Positions 1 to 7,002 of a DNA stretch of 53,412 nucleotides are shown one piece after another. The translations under genes and the position numbers were made by a program. This DNA is from Lachnospiraceae bacterium (GTDB taxonomy: Bacteria; Bacillota; Clostridia; Lachnospirales; Lachnospiraceae), in NCBI GenBank assembly GCA_015056925.1, contig SVFJ01000013.1:1-53412 (forward strand). The letters run 5' to 3'. The notes beneath the pieces were generated by a model that had not been told where the DNA came from, searched no databases, and saw only the letters and a list, made by a program, of their open reading frames with translations. Position 1 is the first letter of the stretch; each line of letters opens with the position of its first letter.

Positions 1-186
1 GGTCTTAGAGGTTTTCAGGTTGGTGGTGCACAGGTATCAGAGAAGCACTGCGGTTTTGTGATTAATAAAGAACAGGCAACGGCTACGGATATTTACCGGC
101 TGATTCAGGAGGTTCGTACAAGAGTGGCGGCAGAGTTTGGAGTGACTCTTGAGACAGAAGTGATTTGTTTAGGAGAGTTTTCGTAG
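1..186 (+). CDS. murB: UDP-N-acetylenolpyruvoylglucosamine reductase, C-terminal part
   Basis: The last 61 codons of a gene cut by the window start. MurB reduces UDP-GlcNAc-enolpyruvate to UDP-MurNAc with NADPH and FAD, an early cytoplasmic step of peptidoglycan synthesis. The visible residues match the MurB C-terminal domain: a GGAQVSEKHCGFVIN stretch, then a helix, and a final LETEV segment whose glutamate corresponds to the family's catalytic acid. It lies 28 nt before rapZ, the usual murB-rapZ-whiA order of Firmicutes, so they are probably one operon. The identification is firm; nothing can be said about the N-terminus. Confidence 0.93.
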   Translation, partial: GLRGFQVGGAQVSEKHCGFVINKEQATATDIYRLIQEVRTRVAAEFGVTLETEVICLGEFS

Positions 187-214
187 TTTTCATACATGAG
201 AAAGGAATGTTTGT

Positions 215-1072
215 ATGAGATTTGTCATAGTGACCGGTATGAGCGGTGGCGGTAAGAGTATTACCATGAAGATGTTGGAGGATGCAGGATATTATTGTGC
301 AGATAATATGCCTGTTGCTTTGATTGAAAAGTTTATGGAACTGTTATCCATGCCAAGCTGTGAGATAGAGAAGGTTGCTCTTGGATTGGACGTTAGAGCG
401 GACCAGTCCTTTGATGATGTGAATAGTCTGATTGAGAGATTACGTGCAAATGGATATCCGTTTGAGGTTTTATTCCTGCAGGCGTCAGATGAAGTGCTTT
501 TAAAGCGATATAAAGAAACCCGTCGTCTTCACCCGCTTTCTTCGGATGGAGACCTGATGCGTGGTATTCAACAGGAGCGTAAGGTGCTAAGCTGCATTAA
601 GACACAGGCAGATTATATTATTGATACAACCAATCTTTTGACAAGAGAGCTTAAGGAAGAGCTTGACCGTATCTTTGTAAAGGATGAAAAGTATAACAAT
701 CTGATGGTAAATATTGTATCCTTTGGGTTTAAGCATGGTATTCCACAGGATGCAGATTTGGTATTTGATGTCAGATTTTTGCCAAATCCATTCTACATCG
801 ATGATTTAAAGCAGAAGACAGGTCTTGATAAAGAGGTACAGGACTATGTTATGGGGTATGATGAAGCAAAGGAATTCATGGTGAAGCTTGAGGATATGGT
901 GCGCTTTCTCATTCCACAGTATGTGAAAGAAGGGAAGTACCAGTTGGTCGTAGCCATTGGCTGTACGGGTGGACAGCATCGAAGTGTTACACTTGCAGGA
1001 GAGCTTTATCATCGTTTGTATAATAATGGTGAGTATGGTGTGACATTGCGTCATCGAGAGATTAAGTCATGA
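215..1072 (+). CDS. rapZ: RapZ/YvcJ nucleotide-binding protein
   Basis: 285 aa, normal family length. The Walker A loop GMSGGGKS is at residues 8-15, and the C-terminal half carries the conserved VAIGCTGGQHRSV motif of the RapZ second domain. In E. coli RapZ is an adaptor that delivers small RNAs to RNase E to control glucosamine-6-phosphate synthase; in Bacillus the homologue YvcJ binds and hydrolyses nucleotides. Which role applies here is not visible. The start ATG has an AAAGGAA ribosome site about 9 nt upstream. In many Firmicutes glmR (yvcK) follows, but here whiA follows directly after 28 nt. Confidence 0.95.
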   Translation: MRFVIVTGMSGGGKSITMKMLEDAGYYCADNMPVALIEKFMELLSMPSCEIEKVALGLDVRADQSFDDVNSLIERLRANGYPFEVLFLQASDEVLLKRYKETRRLHPLSSDGDLMRGIQQERKVLSCIKTQADYIIDTTNLLTRELKEELDRIFVKDEKYNNLMVNIVSFGFKHGIPQDADLVFDVRFLPNPFYIDDLKQKTGLDKEVQDYVMGYDEAKEFMVKLEDMVRFLIPQYVKEGKYQLVVAIGCTGGQHRSVTLAGELYHRLYNNGEYGVTLRHREIKS

Positions 1073-1100
1073 TTTAGAAGGAAGGCAAAGGGGTAGACAG

Positions 1101-1991
1101 TTGTCATTTTCAGCAGAGGTAAAGGAAGAATTAGTAAAGCAGATGCCTGGAGCAAAGCATTGTCAGATAGCAGAGCTGGCGGCAATATTACAGTATGCAA
1201 TGGCAGTACATAAGGATGAAAAGGGGCATTTTTACATTGAAATGCATGAAGAATCTCTTTTTCCAACAAGAAAATGCTTTACAATATTGAAGAAAACATT
1301 TAATATAGGCAGTGTGGCTGAAACTCTTACAGAGCTGTTGACAGATGGCGAAGTAGTGAATAAGATAATAATGTCCATTAAGTATCAGGACGACAGCCAT
1401 ACAGTGAGTCCTTTGGTTGTGAAGAGTGCCTGCTGTAAGAGAGCGTTTTTAAGAGGTGCGTTCTTAAGCATTGGTTCCATGAGTAATCCTGAGAAGGGAT
1501 ATCATCTGGAGTTTGTATGTGAGAATTGGAAGCAGGCAGTTCAGATACAGGATATGCTACATACATTTGATATAGAGGCTAAGATAGTACAGCGTAAGCG
1601 TTATCAGGTGGTTTATATCAAGGAGAGTGAAGGCATTGTTGAGCTTTTGAATGTTATGGGAGCTCATGTCGCATTGATGAATTTGGAGAATCTGCGTATT
1701 CTAAAGGATATGCGTAACTCCATTAACAGAAGAGTTAATTGCGAGGCTGCAAATATTACTAAGACAGTTAATGCAGCAACGAAGCAAATAGAGGATATTG
1801 AGTATATCAGGGACCACTATGGATTTGATAGCTTGTCTGATAATCTGCGAGAGATTGCAGTGGTCAGATTAGAATATCCGGAAGCAACACTTAAAGAGCT
1901 TGGTGAGTGCCTGGAGCCTAAAGTAGGTAAGTCAGGTGTGAACCATCGCCTGCGTAAGCTGAGTGAATTAGCAGACAGATTACGCGGCTAA
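1101..1991 (+). CDS. whiA: DNA-binding protein WhiA
   Basis: 296 aa with a TTG start (SFSAEVKEELVKQ), preceded by a GGCAAAGGGG ribosome site. WhiA proteins combine a LAGLIDADG-homing-endonuclease-like N-terminal fold, without nuclease residues, with a C-terminal helix-turn-helix, here around residues 255-290 (LKELGECLEPKVGKSGVNHR). In actinobacteria WhiA activates sporulation septation; in Firmicutes it influences cell division and metabolism by a less clear mechanism. It sits between rapZ and the Crh-like gene, in the classical cluster. No anomaly apart from the missing glmR between it and rapZ. Confidence 0.95.
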   Translation: MSFSAEVKEELVKQMPGAKHCQIAELAAILQYAMAVHKDEKGHFYIEMHEESLFPTRKCFTILKKTFNIGSVAETLTELLTDGEVVNKIIMSIKYQDDSHTVSPLVVKSACCKRAFLRGAFLSIGSMSNPEKGYHLEFVCENWKQAVQIQDMLHTFDIEAKIVQRKRYQVVYIKESEGIVELLNVMGAHVALMNLENLRILKDMRNSINRRVNCEAANITKTVNAATKQIEDIEYIRDHYGFDSLSDNLREIAVVRLEYPEATLKELGECLEPKVGKSGVNHRLRKLSELADRLRG

Positions 1992-2006
1992 AGAGGAGGA
2001 AAAACT

Positions 2007-2267
2007 ATGATTCAAAAATCTATGACAATCCATTTAGATAATGGATTAGAGGCAAGACCGGTAGCTGTATTTGTACAGGTAGCCAGCCAGTACGAGAGTT
2101 CAGTTTTCGTAGAGGTAGAGGATAAGAAGGTCAACGCGAAGAGCATTATGGGTATGATGAGCCTTGGACTTGATAATGGTGAAGAGCTCACAGTGGTTGC
2201 AGACGGCTCTGATGAGGCAGATGCTATCGCACATATCGAGAGATTTTTAAACGGACAGGATGAATAA
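2007..2267 (+). CDS. crh: Crh-like HPr-family protein (Glu15, Ser46)
   Basis: 86 aa HPr fold. The normal PTS active-site histidine in GL-H-ARP is replaced by glutamate (GLEARP, Glu15), so it cannot carry PTS phosphate on His15. The HPr kinase target serine is kept (KSIMGMMSLG, Ser46). That combination is the hallmark of Crh, the catabolite-repression HPr of Bacillus, which has Gln15 and sits in the same cluster as yvcJ and yvcL. Predicted role: after Ser46 phosphorylation by HprK it acts as CcpA co-repressor. A strong ribosome site AGAGGAGG lies upstream. It could also have been annotated simply as HPr; the residue-15 change argues against a PTS role. Confidence 0.85.
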   Translation: MIQKSMTIHLDNGLEARPVAVFVQVASQYESSVFVEVEDKKVNAKSIMGMMSLGLDNGEELTVVADGSDEADAIAHIERFLNGQDE

Positions 2268-2274
2268 GACATAT

Positions 2275-2304
2275 AAAAAAACTCCGCAGCATGCGGAGTT
2301 TTTT
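2275..2304 (+). terminator. Terminator after crh
   Basis: Perfect stem ACTCCGCA / TGCGGAGT with loop GCA, flanked by six A on the left and six T on the right. It can work in both directions, and it ends the rapZ-whiA-crh operon. Confidence 0.9.
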
Positions 2305-2336
2305 ATTTCATAAATTCGGGTTTGCATGAGCCATGC

Positions 2337-2438
2337 ACATCTATGTCGAATAGTCTGTGGGAGCTTGCTCACAAACAGACATATTCGTGCATAGATGTAT
2401 ACGGCGACGCCGTTCGATGAACAAGCGCCGTAGGCGCT
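2337..2438. other. Hairpin cluster in left part of the structured element
   Basis: A nearly continuous hairpin occupies 2337-2398: ACATCTATG/CATAGATGT, then CGAATA/TATTCG, GTCTGT/ACAGAC and GAGC/GCTC around a TT loop. It is followed by ACGGC/GCCGT around GAC (2401-2413) and AGCGCC/GGCGCT around GTA (2424-2438), the latter nested inside a TCGAT/ATCGA pair. The two homologous units do not contain this part. Confidence 0.6.
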
Positions 2439-2480
2439 GTGAATCGAGCATGCGAATGCAATGTCGAGCTAACGGACGGC

Positions 2481-2746
2481 ACTCTGCCCTTCTCCACGAA
2501 ACGGTCTATGGTTTAACACAAAAGTAGACGCTACGAGTAAAGTTTTTCTAAGCGTTTTTATTTAGGGAGTCTAAGACATACGCAACCGACACATATTCGG
2601 CGTCCATGCCTCACTATGTGTCTGCCGCCTTCATCCAAGCGGCGGCTTGCTATATACTCTAAAAACACCAAGAAAAACTAGCTACTCTCCGCAATACTTT
2701 TGCTTATAAATCCATAGACCTTTTCTGTTGTGGAGAAGGGCAGAGT
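2481..2746. ncRNA. Structured unit 1 (putative RNA, plus orientation)
   Basis: Outer stem: 17 bp perfect (2481-2497 with 2730-2746), continued by GAAA/TTTC and GGTCTATGG/CCATAGACC (2503-2511 with 2712-2720). A large internal loop follows, then a second stem AGTTTTTCT/AGAAAAACT (2541-2549 with 2671-2679) extended by a T5/A5 helix. A multibranch region carries hairpin A (GACACATA/TATGTGTC, 2588-2622) and hairpin B (GCCGCC/GGCGGC, 2624-2646). Hairpin A's 18-nt loop matches unit 2 in 17 positions. A T-run at 2769-2774 after a weak 5-bp hairpin (2743-2766) might terminate a plus-strand transcript. Confidence 0.5.
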
Positions 2747-2787
2747 TCCTGTGTACATAATAACTCCGTTTTTTATTCGACGCACTA

Positions 2788-3021
2788 GGCGCAAGCCCTA
2801 ACAGGTTTCATGCAGAAAGCATTGCGTAGGGTGTTAGAGTTTCTTAGTGCTTTTAGAGTACATAGGAAACTGCCGACTGGACGGAGGCAGTAGGCGACAA
2901 TCTGAGGCATGGATGCCGAATCGTCGCCGGTTCCGTACGTAGAGGATACTTAAATAAAAGCACCTAGAAACTCTTAGCCCGAAGCTCTAGCTTTCGAATG
3001 AAACCTGTTAGGGCGGACGCC
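2788..3021. ncRNA. Structured unit 2, inverted divergent copy of unit 1
   Basis: The reverse complement of this unit aligns with unit 1 along its core. Outer stem: GCCCTAACAGGTTTCAT (2795-2811) with its exact complement 2998-3014, and GGCG/CGCC outside it. Second stem: AGAGTTTCT/AGAAACTCT (2836-2844 with 2966-2974), then GTGCTTTTA/TAAAAGCAC. Hairpin B': ACTGCC/GGCAGT with an 11-nt loop (2869-2891). Hairpin A': GGCGAC/GTCGCC (2893-2898 with 2923-2928), enclosing the conserved loop at 2903-2920. Stem sequences differ from unit 1 but pairing is kept, which is compensatory change. Confidence 0.5.
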
Positions 3022-3048
3022 GAGACACCTCGACAAACCCGAATTTGT

Positions 3049-3085
3049 AAAAAACATCGCATCTGCAATGCAGGTGCGATGTTTT
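3049..3085 (-). terminator. Terminator after fba
   Basis: Stem ACATCGCA/TGCGATGT with inner TGCA/TGCA. Read on the minus strand it is followed by a run of T (A-run 3049-3054 on plus). The plus-strand side also ends in TTTT, so it can act in both directions. Confidence 0.85.
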
Positions 3086-3113
3086 ATAAGTGTGCTGTAA
3101 AGCGCACGAGTTA

Positions 3114-4049
3114 TTAAGCTTTGTTTTCGCTTCCGAGTACGTTTGTAATCTTGTGAGCAACAAGAGCCTTAACGTTAGCACGACCAACCTTGAGATATTC
3201 TCTTGGGTCGAAAGCTGCAGGATTGTTGTATAATACTTCACGAACACCAGCTGTCATTGCAAGACGAAGGTCTGAGTCAATGTTAATCTTACATACAGCA
3301 CTTCTAGCTGCCTGTCTTAACATCTCTTCCGGAATACCGATAGCATCGTCAAGCTTACCACCATTAGCATTGATTGTCTTAACATACTCCTGTGAAACGC
3401 TTGATGCGCCATGAAGTACGATTGGGAAGTTAGGAAGACGATTGCTGATTTCGTCAAGGATATCAAAACGAAGCTGTGGCTTCTGACCAGGCTTGAACTT
3501 GAAAGCACCGTGGCTTGTTCCGATAGCAATAGCAAGGGAATCAACACCTGTCTTCTCAACGAACTCTTCAACCTCATCTGGATGTGTATAGCTAGCATCT
3601 TCAGCAGATACATTAACATCATCTTCAATACCTGCGAGCTGTCCAAGCTCACCTTCTACTACAACACCCTTTGAATGAGCGTAATCTACAACTCTTCTTG
3701 TTAATTCGATATTATCCTTAAATGAATGGTGAGAACCATCAATCATAACGGAAGTAAATCCGCCGTCGATACATGACTTACAGATTTCAAAATCTGCACC
3801 GTGGTCTAAGTGAAGTGCTACAGGAATATCATACTGCATTAAAGCTGCTTCAACGAGCTTTACTAAGTAATTGTGATTTGCGTAGTTTCTAGCACCAGCA
3901 GATACCTGAAGAACGATAGGAGAGCGAAGCTCACCAGCTGCTTCTGTGATACCCTGCACGATTTCCATATTGTTTACATTGAAAGCACCAACTGCATAGC
4001 CGCCTGCATATGCCTTGGCAAACATGTCTTTAGTAGTAACTAATGCCAT
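3114..4049 (-). CDS. fba: Class II fructose-1,6-bisphosphate aldolase (311-aa type)
   Basis: 311 aa zinc aldolase. The metal-binding LDHG is at residues 81-84, GSHHSF follows at about 106, the second histidine motif SHGAFK is near 178 and VLHGASS near 210. It reversibly splits fructose-1,6-bisphosphate into DHAP and glyceraldehyde-3-phosphate in the cytoplasm. It is monocistronic, with its own promoter, leader hairpin and terminator. A second class II aldolase (25303-26169, 288 aa) is only distantly similar, so either one may prefer another substrate such as tagatose- or other ketose-bisphosphates. The ribosome site AGGGATGG precedes the ATG. Confidence 0.9.
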   Translation of the reverse strand: MALVTTKDMFAKAYAGGYAVGAFNVNNMEIVQGITEAAGELRSPIVLQVSAGARNYANHNYLVKLVEAALMQYDIPVALHLDHGADFEICKSCIDGGFTSVMIDGSHHSFKDNIELTRRVVDYAHSKGVVVEGELGQLAGIEDDVNVSAEDASYTHPDEVEEFVEKTGVDSLAIAIGTSHGAFKFKPGQKPQLRFDILDEISNRLPNFPIVLHGASSVSQEYVKTINANGGKLDDAIGIPEEMLRQAARSAVCKINIDSDLRLAMTAGVREVLYNNPAAFDPREYLKVGRANVKALVAHKITNVLGSENKA

Positions 4050-4094
4050 AGTTAAACCATCCCTTCTCGATTTAAATTTATTTTATTACATCAT

Positions 4095-4125
4095 AAAATA
4101 CTTTAACTAATAATTAAAGTATTTT
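4095..4125 (-). promoter_or_regulatory. 12-bp leader hairpin of fba
   Basis: Perfect inverted repeat AAAATACTTTAA/TTAAAGTATTTT with a 7-nt loop, lying just after the predicted transcription start of fba. It is all A/T and not followed by a T-run, so it looks more like a 5' mRNA stabilising hairpin or an operator than a terminator. Confidence 0.5.
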
Positions 4126-4135
4126 ATCTATGCCT

Positions 4136-4164
4136 ATAATATACCCAGTGATACAAATAGTCAA
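4136..4164 (-). promoter_or_regulatory. Sigma-A-type promoter of fba
   Basis: On the minus strand: -35 TTGACT (4159-4164), 17-nt spacer, -10 TATTAT (4136-4141). Confidence 0.7.
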
Positions 4165-4346
4165 GTTATGCGAAGAGAAAACAATAAACTAAGCAATAAA
4201 TGGGAAGTACGTAAGATAATTTGAAAAAAGGTAGATAGTATTCGTAATCCGTAGTTCGATATGAAATAAAAGTGCGTAGTGAGAATATTTATGGTAAACT
4301 TAAAAATATCTATGAGAGCAGAAGATGAAAGGGTAAGGTTATTGGG

Positions 4347-6242
4347 ATGAATTACGACAAAATACTACAGTTTAAAGGGACATGGAGAAACTATCAGGCG
4401 AGAGCCTTAGAGAATGCGGTGAAGTATTTGCAGGATGGAAAGGTACATATTGTAGCGGCACCGGGGTCAGGTAAGACTACACTTGGAATAGAGTTGATTA
4501 AGAGAATGCAGAGTCCGACGTTGGTGCTTGCACCGTCTATTACGATTCGTGAACAGTGGGTAGCTCGTATTGTATCGGGATTCTTATGCGAAGGCGTGAA
4601 GGCAGAGGACTATATTTCACAGGATTTACGAGACCCAAGAGTCATTACCGTTGTTACTTATCAGGCACTTCATAGTGCACTTAGACGTGAGAAATGTGAT
4701 GGTAAGGGTGAAGAGGATGAGGGAATTGATTATACAGACTTTGATGTGATAGCCATGATTCGTGACAATGCGATTGGTGTATTCTGTCTGGATGAGTGTC
4801 ATCATCTGCGAAGTGAATGGTGGAAGGCATTAGAAGAAGTCAGAAATGCCTGCAACGGCATTCGCATGATTTCACTTACAGCAACACCGCCATATGATTC
4901 TTCACCGTCTATGTGGAAGCGTTATATAGATATGTGTGGTGAGATTGATGTGGAGATTAGTATTCCGGAGCTGGTAAAGGAGGGAAGCCTTTGCCCTCAT
5001 CAGGATTATGTATATTTTAATTATCCGACAAAGGAAGAGCAGAAGCTGGGCGATAAAGAGCTTCTGAAGTCTAAGGGGAAGATTCAGAGTATTCGTGACA
5101 TTGTAGCGCATGAGCATAAGTCCTTTGGGGATGAGCTGAGACTGTTGATTTTGACCGACTTTATTAAGAAGGAATATGAGAAGGCGGTAGGTGACGAGAC
5201 CAAGGAGGTTTACGAGCTTGGCGTTGTTCCTTTCTTTGAGATATTGAGAAGGGATATTGAAGAGAGGTTAAAGCAGCCACAGACCACGGAGACAGAAGTG
5301 CAGAAGGAGAGTACCGCAGAGCAGTTTGAGAAAGCGGATAGTGCATCGGTTGGACAGACAGATTTGTCACAGGTTGGTGTACAGCAGGTTAAGAAATTAA
5401 GACTTGGTGTCTTATGTGGAACTTTAGTAGTTATCCCAGCGGAGGCAAAGGAAGCTTTAGAAAAAGCAATAGAAGGTATTGGAAGAGTCACCTTATCTAG
5501 TATAGGACAGCTTGCAGAGACAGATTATCTTAAGGTTGATGCAGTAGGTGATGCACATTTCCTGACCGCAGCAGTAACGGAAATCTTTACACAGGGTTAT
5601 ATGCAGGTATTGGTTGGAACAAAGTCGCTCTTAGGTGAGGGCTGGGATTCACCATGCATCAATTCACTGATACTTGCAAGCTTTGTTGGCTCTTTTATGC
5701 TGAGCAATCAGATGCGTGGCCGTGCGATTCGTGTATTCAAAGATAAGCCTGATAAGACCAGTAATATCTGGCATTTGGTATGTATCAATCCGTCTCACTA
5801 TGATAGCGGAGCGATGCGCTTGCTGTCTACCTTGCAGGAGGACCAGCAGGAGAACGATGACATGGCACTGTTGGAGAGACGTATGGAGCATTTCATGGGG
5901 CTTCATTATACGAAGGAAACCATTGAAAGTGGTATGGGCAGAATGAGTATTATCAAGCCTCCATACACACCGGAGCATATTGCCCAGATGAATGCCCAGA
6001 TGCTGGCACTGTCTGCCGACCGTGATGACTTAAAGGAGCGTTGGCAGAAGGCACTTGCCATCTATAAGAAGCCAAAGCTTTCAGGACGTGAAGAAGCAGA
6101 GCGCGAGAAGCAGGCTGAAAAGAAGGAAAAAGAAAAGAAGAAAAAGAACAAGAAGCGTAAGAAGAGCTTTTGGAAGAAGGCATGGAAGTTTCTTGCAGGT
6201 GCAGCAGCTGTGGGGTATGTGCTGTTGAAGTTTTTCTTGTAA
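4347..6242 (+). CDS. Superfamily 2 DEAD/DEAH-type helicase with C-terminal membrane anchor
   Basis: 631 aa. Motif I is APGSGKTT (38-45), motif II DECHH (149-153), motif III SLTATPP (near 178); the helicase C domain includes GTKSLLGEGWD and the arginine-finger region NQMRGRAIR. The core resembles Rad25/XPB-like ATP-dependent DNA translocases. Residues about 315-350 form a low-complexity Glu/Gln/Ser insertion. The last 60 residues are odd: a charged Glu/Lys stretch, a dense lysine/arginine run, then a hydrophobic segment (about 610-630, FLAGAAAVGYVLLKFFL) that looks like a membrane anchor. A weak ribosome site precedes the ATG. Function is not known; a role in DNA repair or defence is possible but nothing nearby supports it. 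Confidence 0.85.
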   Translation: MNYDKILQFKGTWRNYQARALENAVKYLQDGKVHIVAAPGSGKTTLGIELIKRMQSPTLVLAPSITIREQWVARIVSGFLCEGVKAEDYISQDLRDPRVITVVTYQALHSALRREKCDGKGEEDEGIDYTDFDVIAMIRDNAIGVFCLDECHHLRSEWWKALEEVRNACNGIRMISLTATPPYDSSPSMWKRYIDMCGEIDVEISIPELVKEGSLCPHQDYVYFNYPTKEEQKLGDKELLKSKGKIQSIRDIVAHEHKSFGDELRLLILTDFIKKEYEKAVGDETKEVYELGVVPFFEILRRDIEERLKQPQTTETEVQKESTAEQFEKADSASVGQTDLSQVGVQQVKKLRLGVLCGTLVVIPAEAKEALEKAIEGIGRVTLSSIGQLAETDYLKVDAVGDAHFLTAAVTEIFTQGYMQVLVGTKSLLGEGWDSPCINSLILASFVGSFMLSNQMRGRAIRVFKDKPDKTSNIWHLVCINPSHYDSGAMRLLSTLQEDQQENDDMALLERRMEHFMGLHYTKETIESGMGRMSIIKPPYTPEHIAQMNAQMLALSADRDDLKERWQKALAIYKKPKLSGREEAEREKQAEKKEKEKKKKNKKRKKSFWKKAWKFLAGAAAVGYVLLKFFL

Positions 6243-6288
6243 AGCAAAGAGATAGAATAAAGGTAATTCGGAAAGAGAAGGTATCAGG

Positions 6289-6984
6289 ATGAGGCAGGGA
6301 TTATTGGAAAAGGTGAGGCTAGGAAAAGTATTATATGAAAATCCGCTATCAGGAGATTTGGATATAGCAGATTTTCATTTGGAAGGAAGAGCAAAGATTA
6401 CCTTTCCGAATGGACGTATGAGAATGGAAAATGAGTTGGATGCTACACAAGGACAGAAGGCAAATTATGTGCTATGGTGTCCGGAAAGCTTTCCTTCAGA
6501 CGTTTATATAGAATGGGATTTTCTCCCGATTCAGGAACCGGGCTTATGCATATTATTTTTTGCAGCACAGGGACGAAATGGTGAGGACTTATTTTCTGAG
6601 GCATTGGTACCTAGAACGGGAGAATATGTTCAGTATCATCATGGGGATATAGATGCATTCCATGTATCTTATTTTAGAAGAAAAGAATTGGATGAGAGAG
6701 CTTTTCATACCTGTAATCTTAGAAAAAGCTATGGATTTCATCTTGTAGCACAGGGAGGAGATCCCATTCCGGATGCAGATGAGGTGACTGAACCATATAA
6801 GATATCTGTCTTAAAATATAAGAATCAGGTAGCATTTTATATAAATGAATTGGAAATCTTTTCTTTTGAAGATGATGGAACAACATATGGTCCTATGCTG
6901 AATGGAGGAAAGATAGGGTTTAGACAGCTGGCACCGTTGGTTGCGGAATACGCAAATTTAAAGGTTTACAACGTAGAAGAATAA
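6289..6984 (+). CDS. YesU-like protein (DUF1961)
   Basis: 231 aa, no signal peptide. It resembles Bacillus YesU, a DUF1961 protein with a concanavalin-like beta-sandwich, found in the yes rhamnogalacturonan operon. Recognisable features are an N-terminal LYENPLSG, a central FFAAQGRNGEDLF and the C-terminal GKIGFRQLAPLVAEYANLKVY typical of laminarin/lectin-like folds. Activity is not established; binding or processing of pectin oligosaccharides is inferred from neighbours. It lies 46 nt after the helicase and 18 nt before the AraC regulator start used here. Ribosome site AGAAGG. Confidence 0.75.
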   Translation: MRQGLLEKVRLGKVLYENPLSGDLDIADFHLEGRAKITFPNGRMRMENELDATQGQKANYVLWCPESFPSDVYIEWDFLPIQEPGLCILFFAAQGRNGEDLFSEALVPRTGEYVQYHHGDIDAFHVSYFRRKELDERAFHTCNLRKSYGFHLVAQGGDPIPDADEVTEPYKISVLKYKNQVAFYINELEIFSFEDDGTTYGPMLNGGKIGFRQLAPLVAEYANLKVYNVEE

Positions 6985-7002
6985 TGGGTGGAATATAGTA
7001 AA

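Larger units (their letters stand above)
2312..3046. other. 735-bp gene-free structured element bounded by 13-bp inverted repeat
   Basis: Between the crh and fba terminators there is no plausible gene. The block opens with a 13-nt sequence (AAATTCGGGTTTG, 2312-2324) and closes with its exact reverse complement (3034-3046). Inside are a hairpin cluster (2337-2438) and two long folded units (2481-2746 and 2788-3021) that are homologous in opposite orientation. No clear target-site duplication flanks it and no transposase lies within it. It may be one large ornate non-coding RNA, two convergently oriented RNAs, or a palindromic non-autonomous mobile element. Strand of transcription is unknown. 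Confidence 0.55.

Noticed and set aside
2007-2267. Standard PTS phosphocarrier HPr (ptsH)
   Set aside because: Residue 15 is Glu, so PTS phosphorylation of His15 is impossible.
2312-3046. Ordinary MITE or insertion sequence
   Set aside because: No transposase, no target duplication, asymmetric hairpin domain; left open as an alternative, not claimed.
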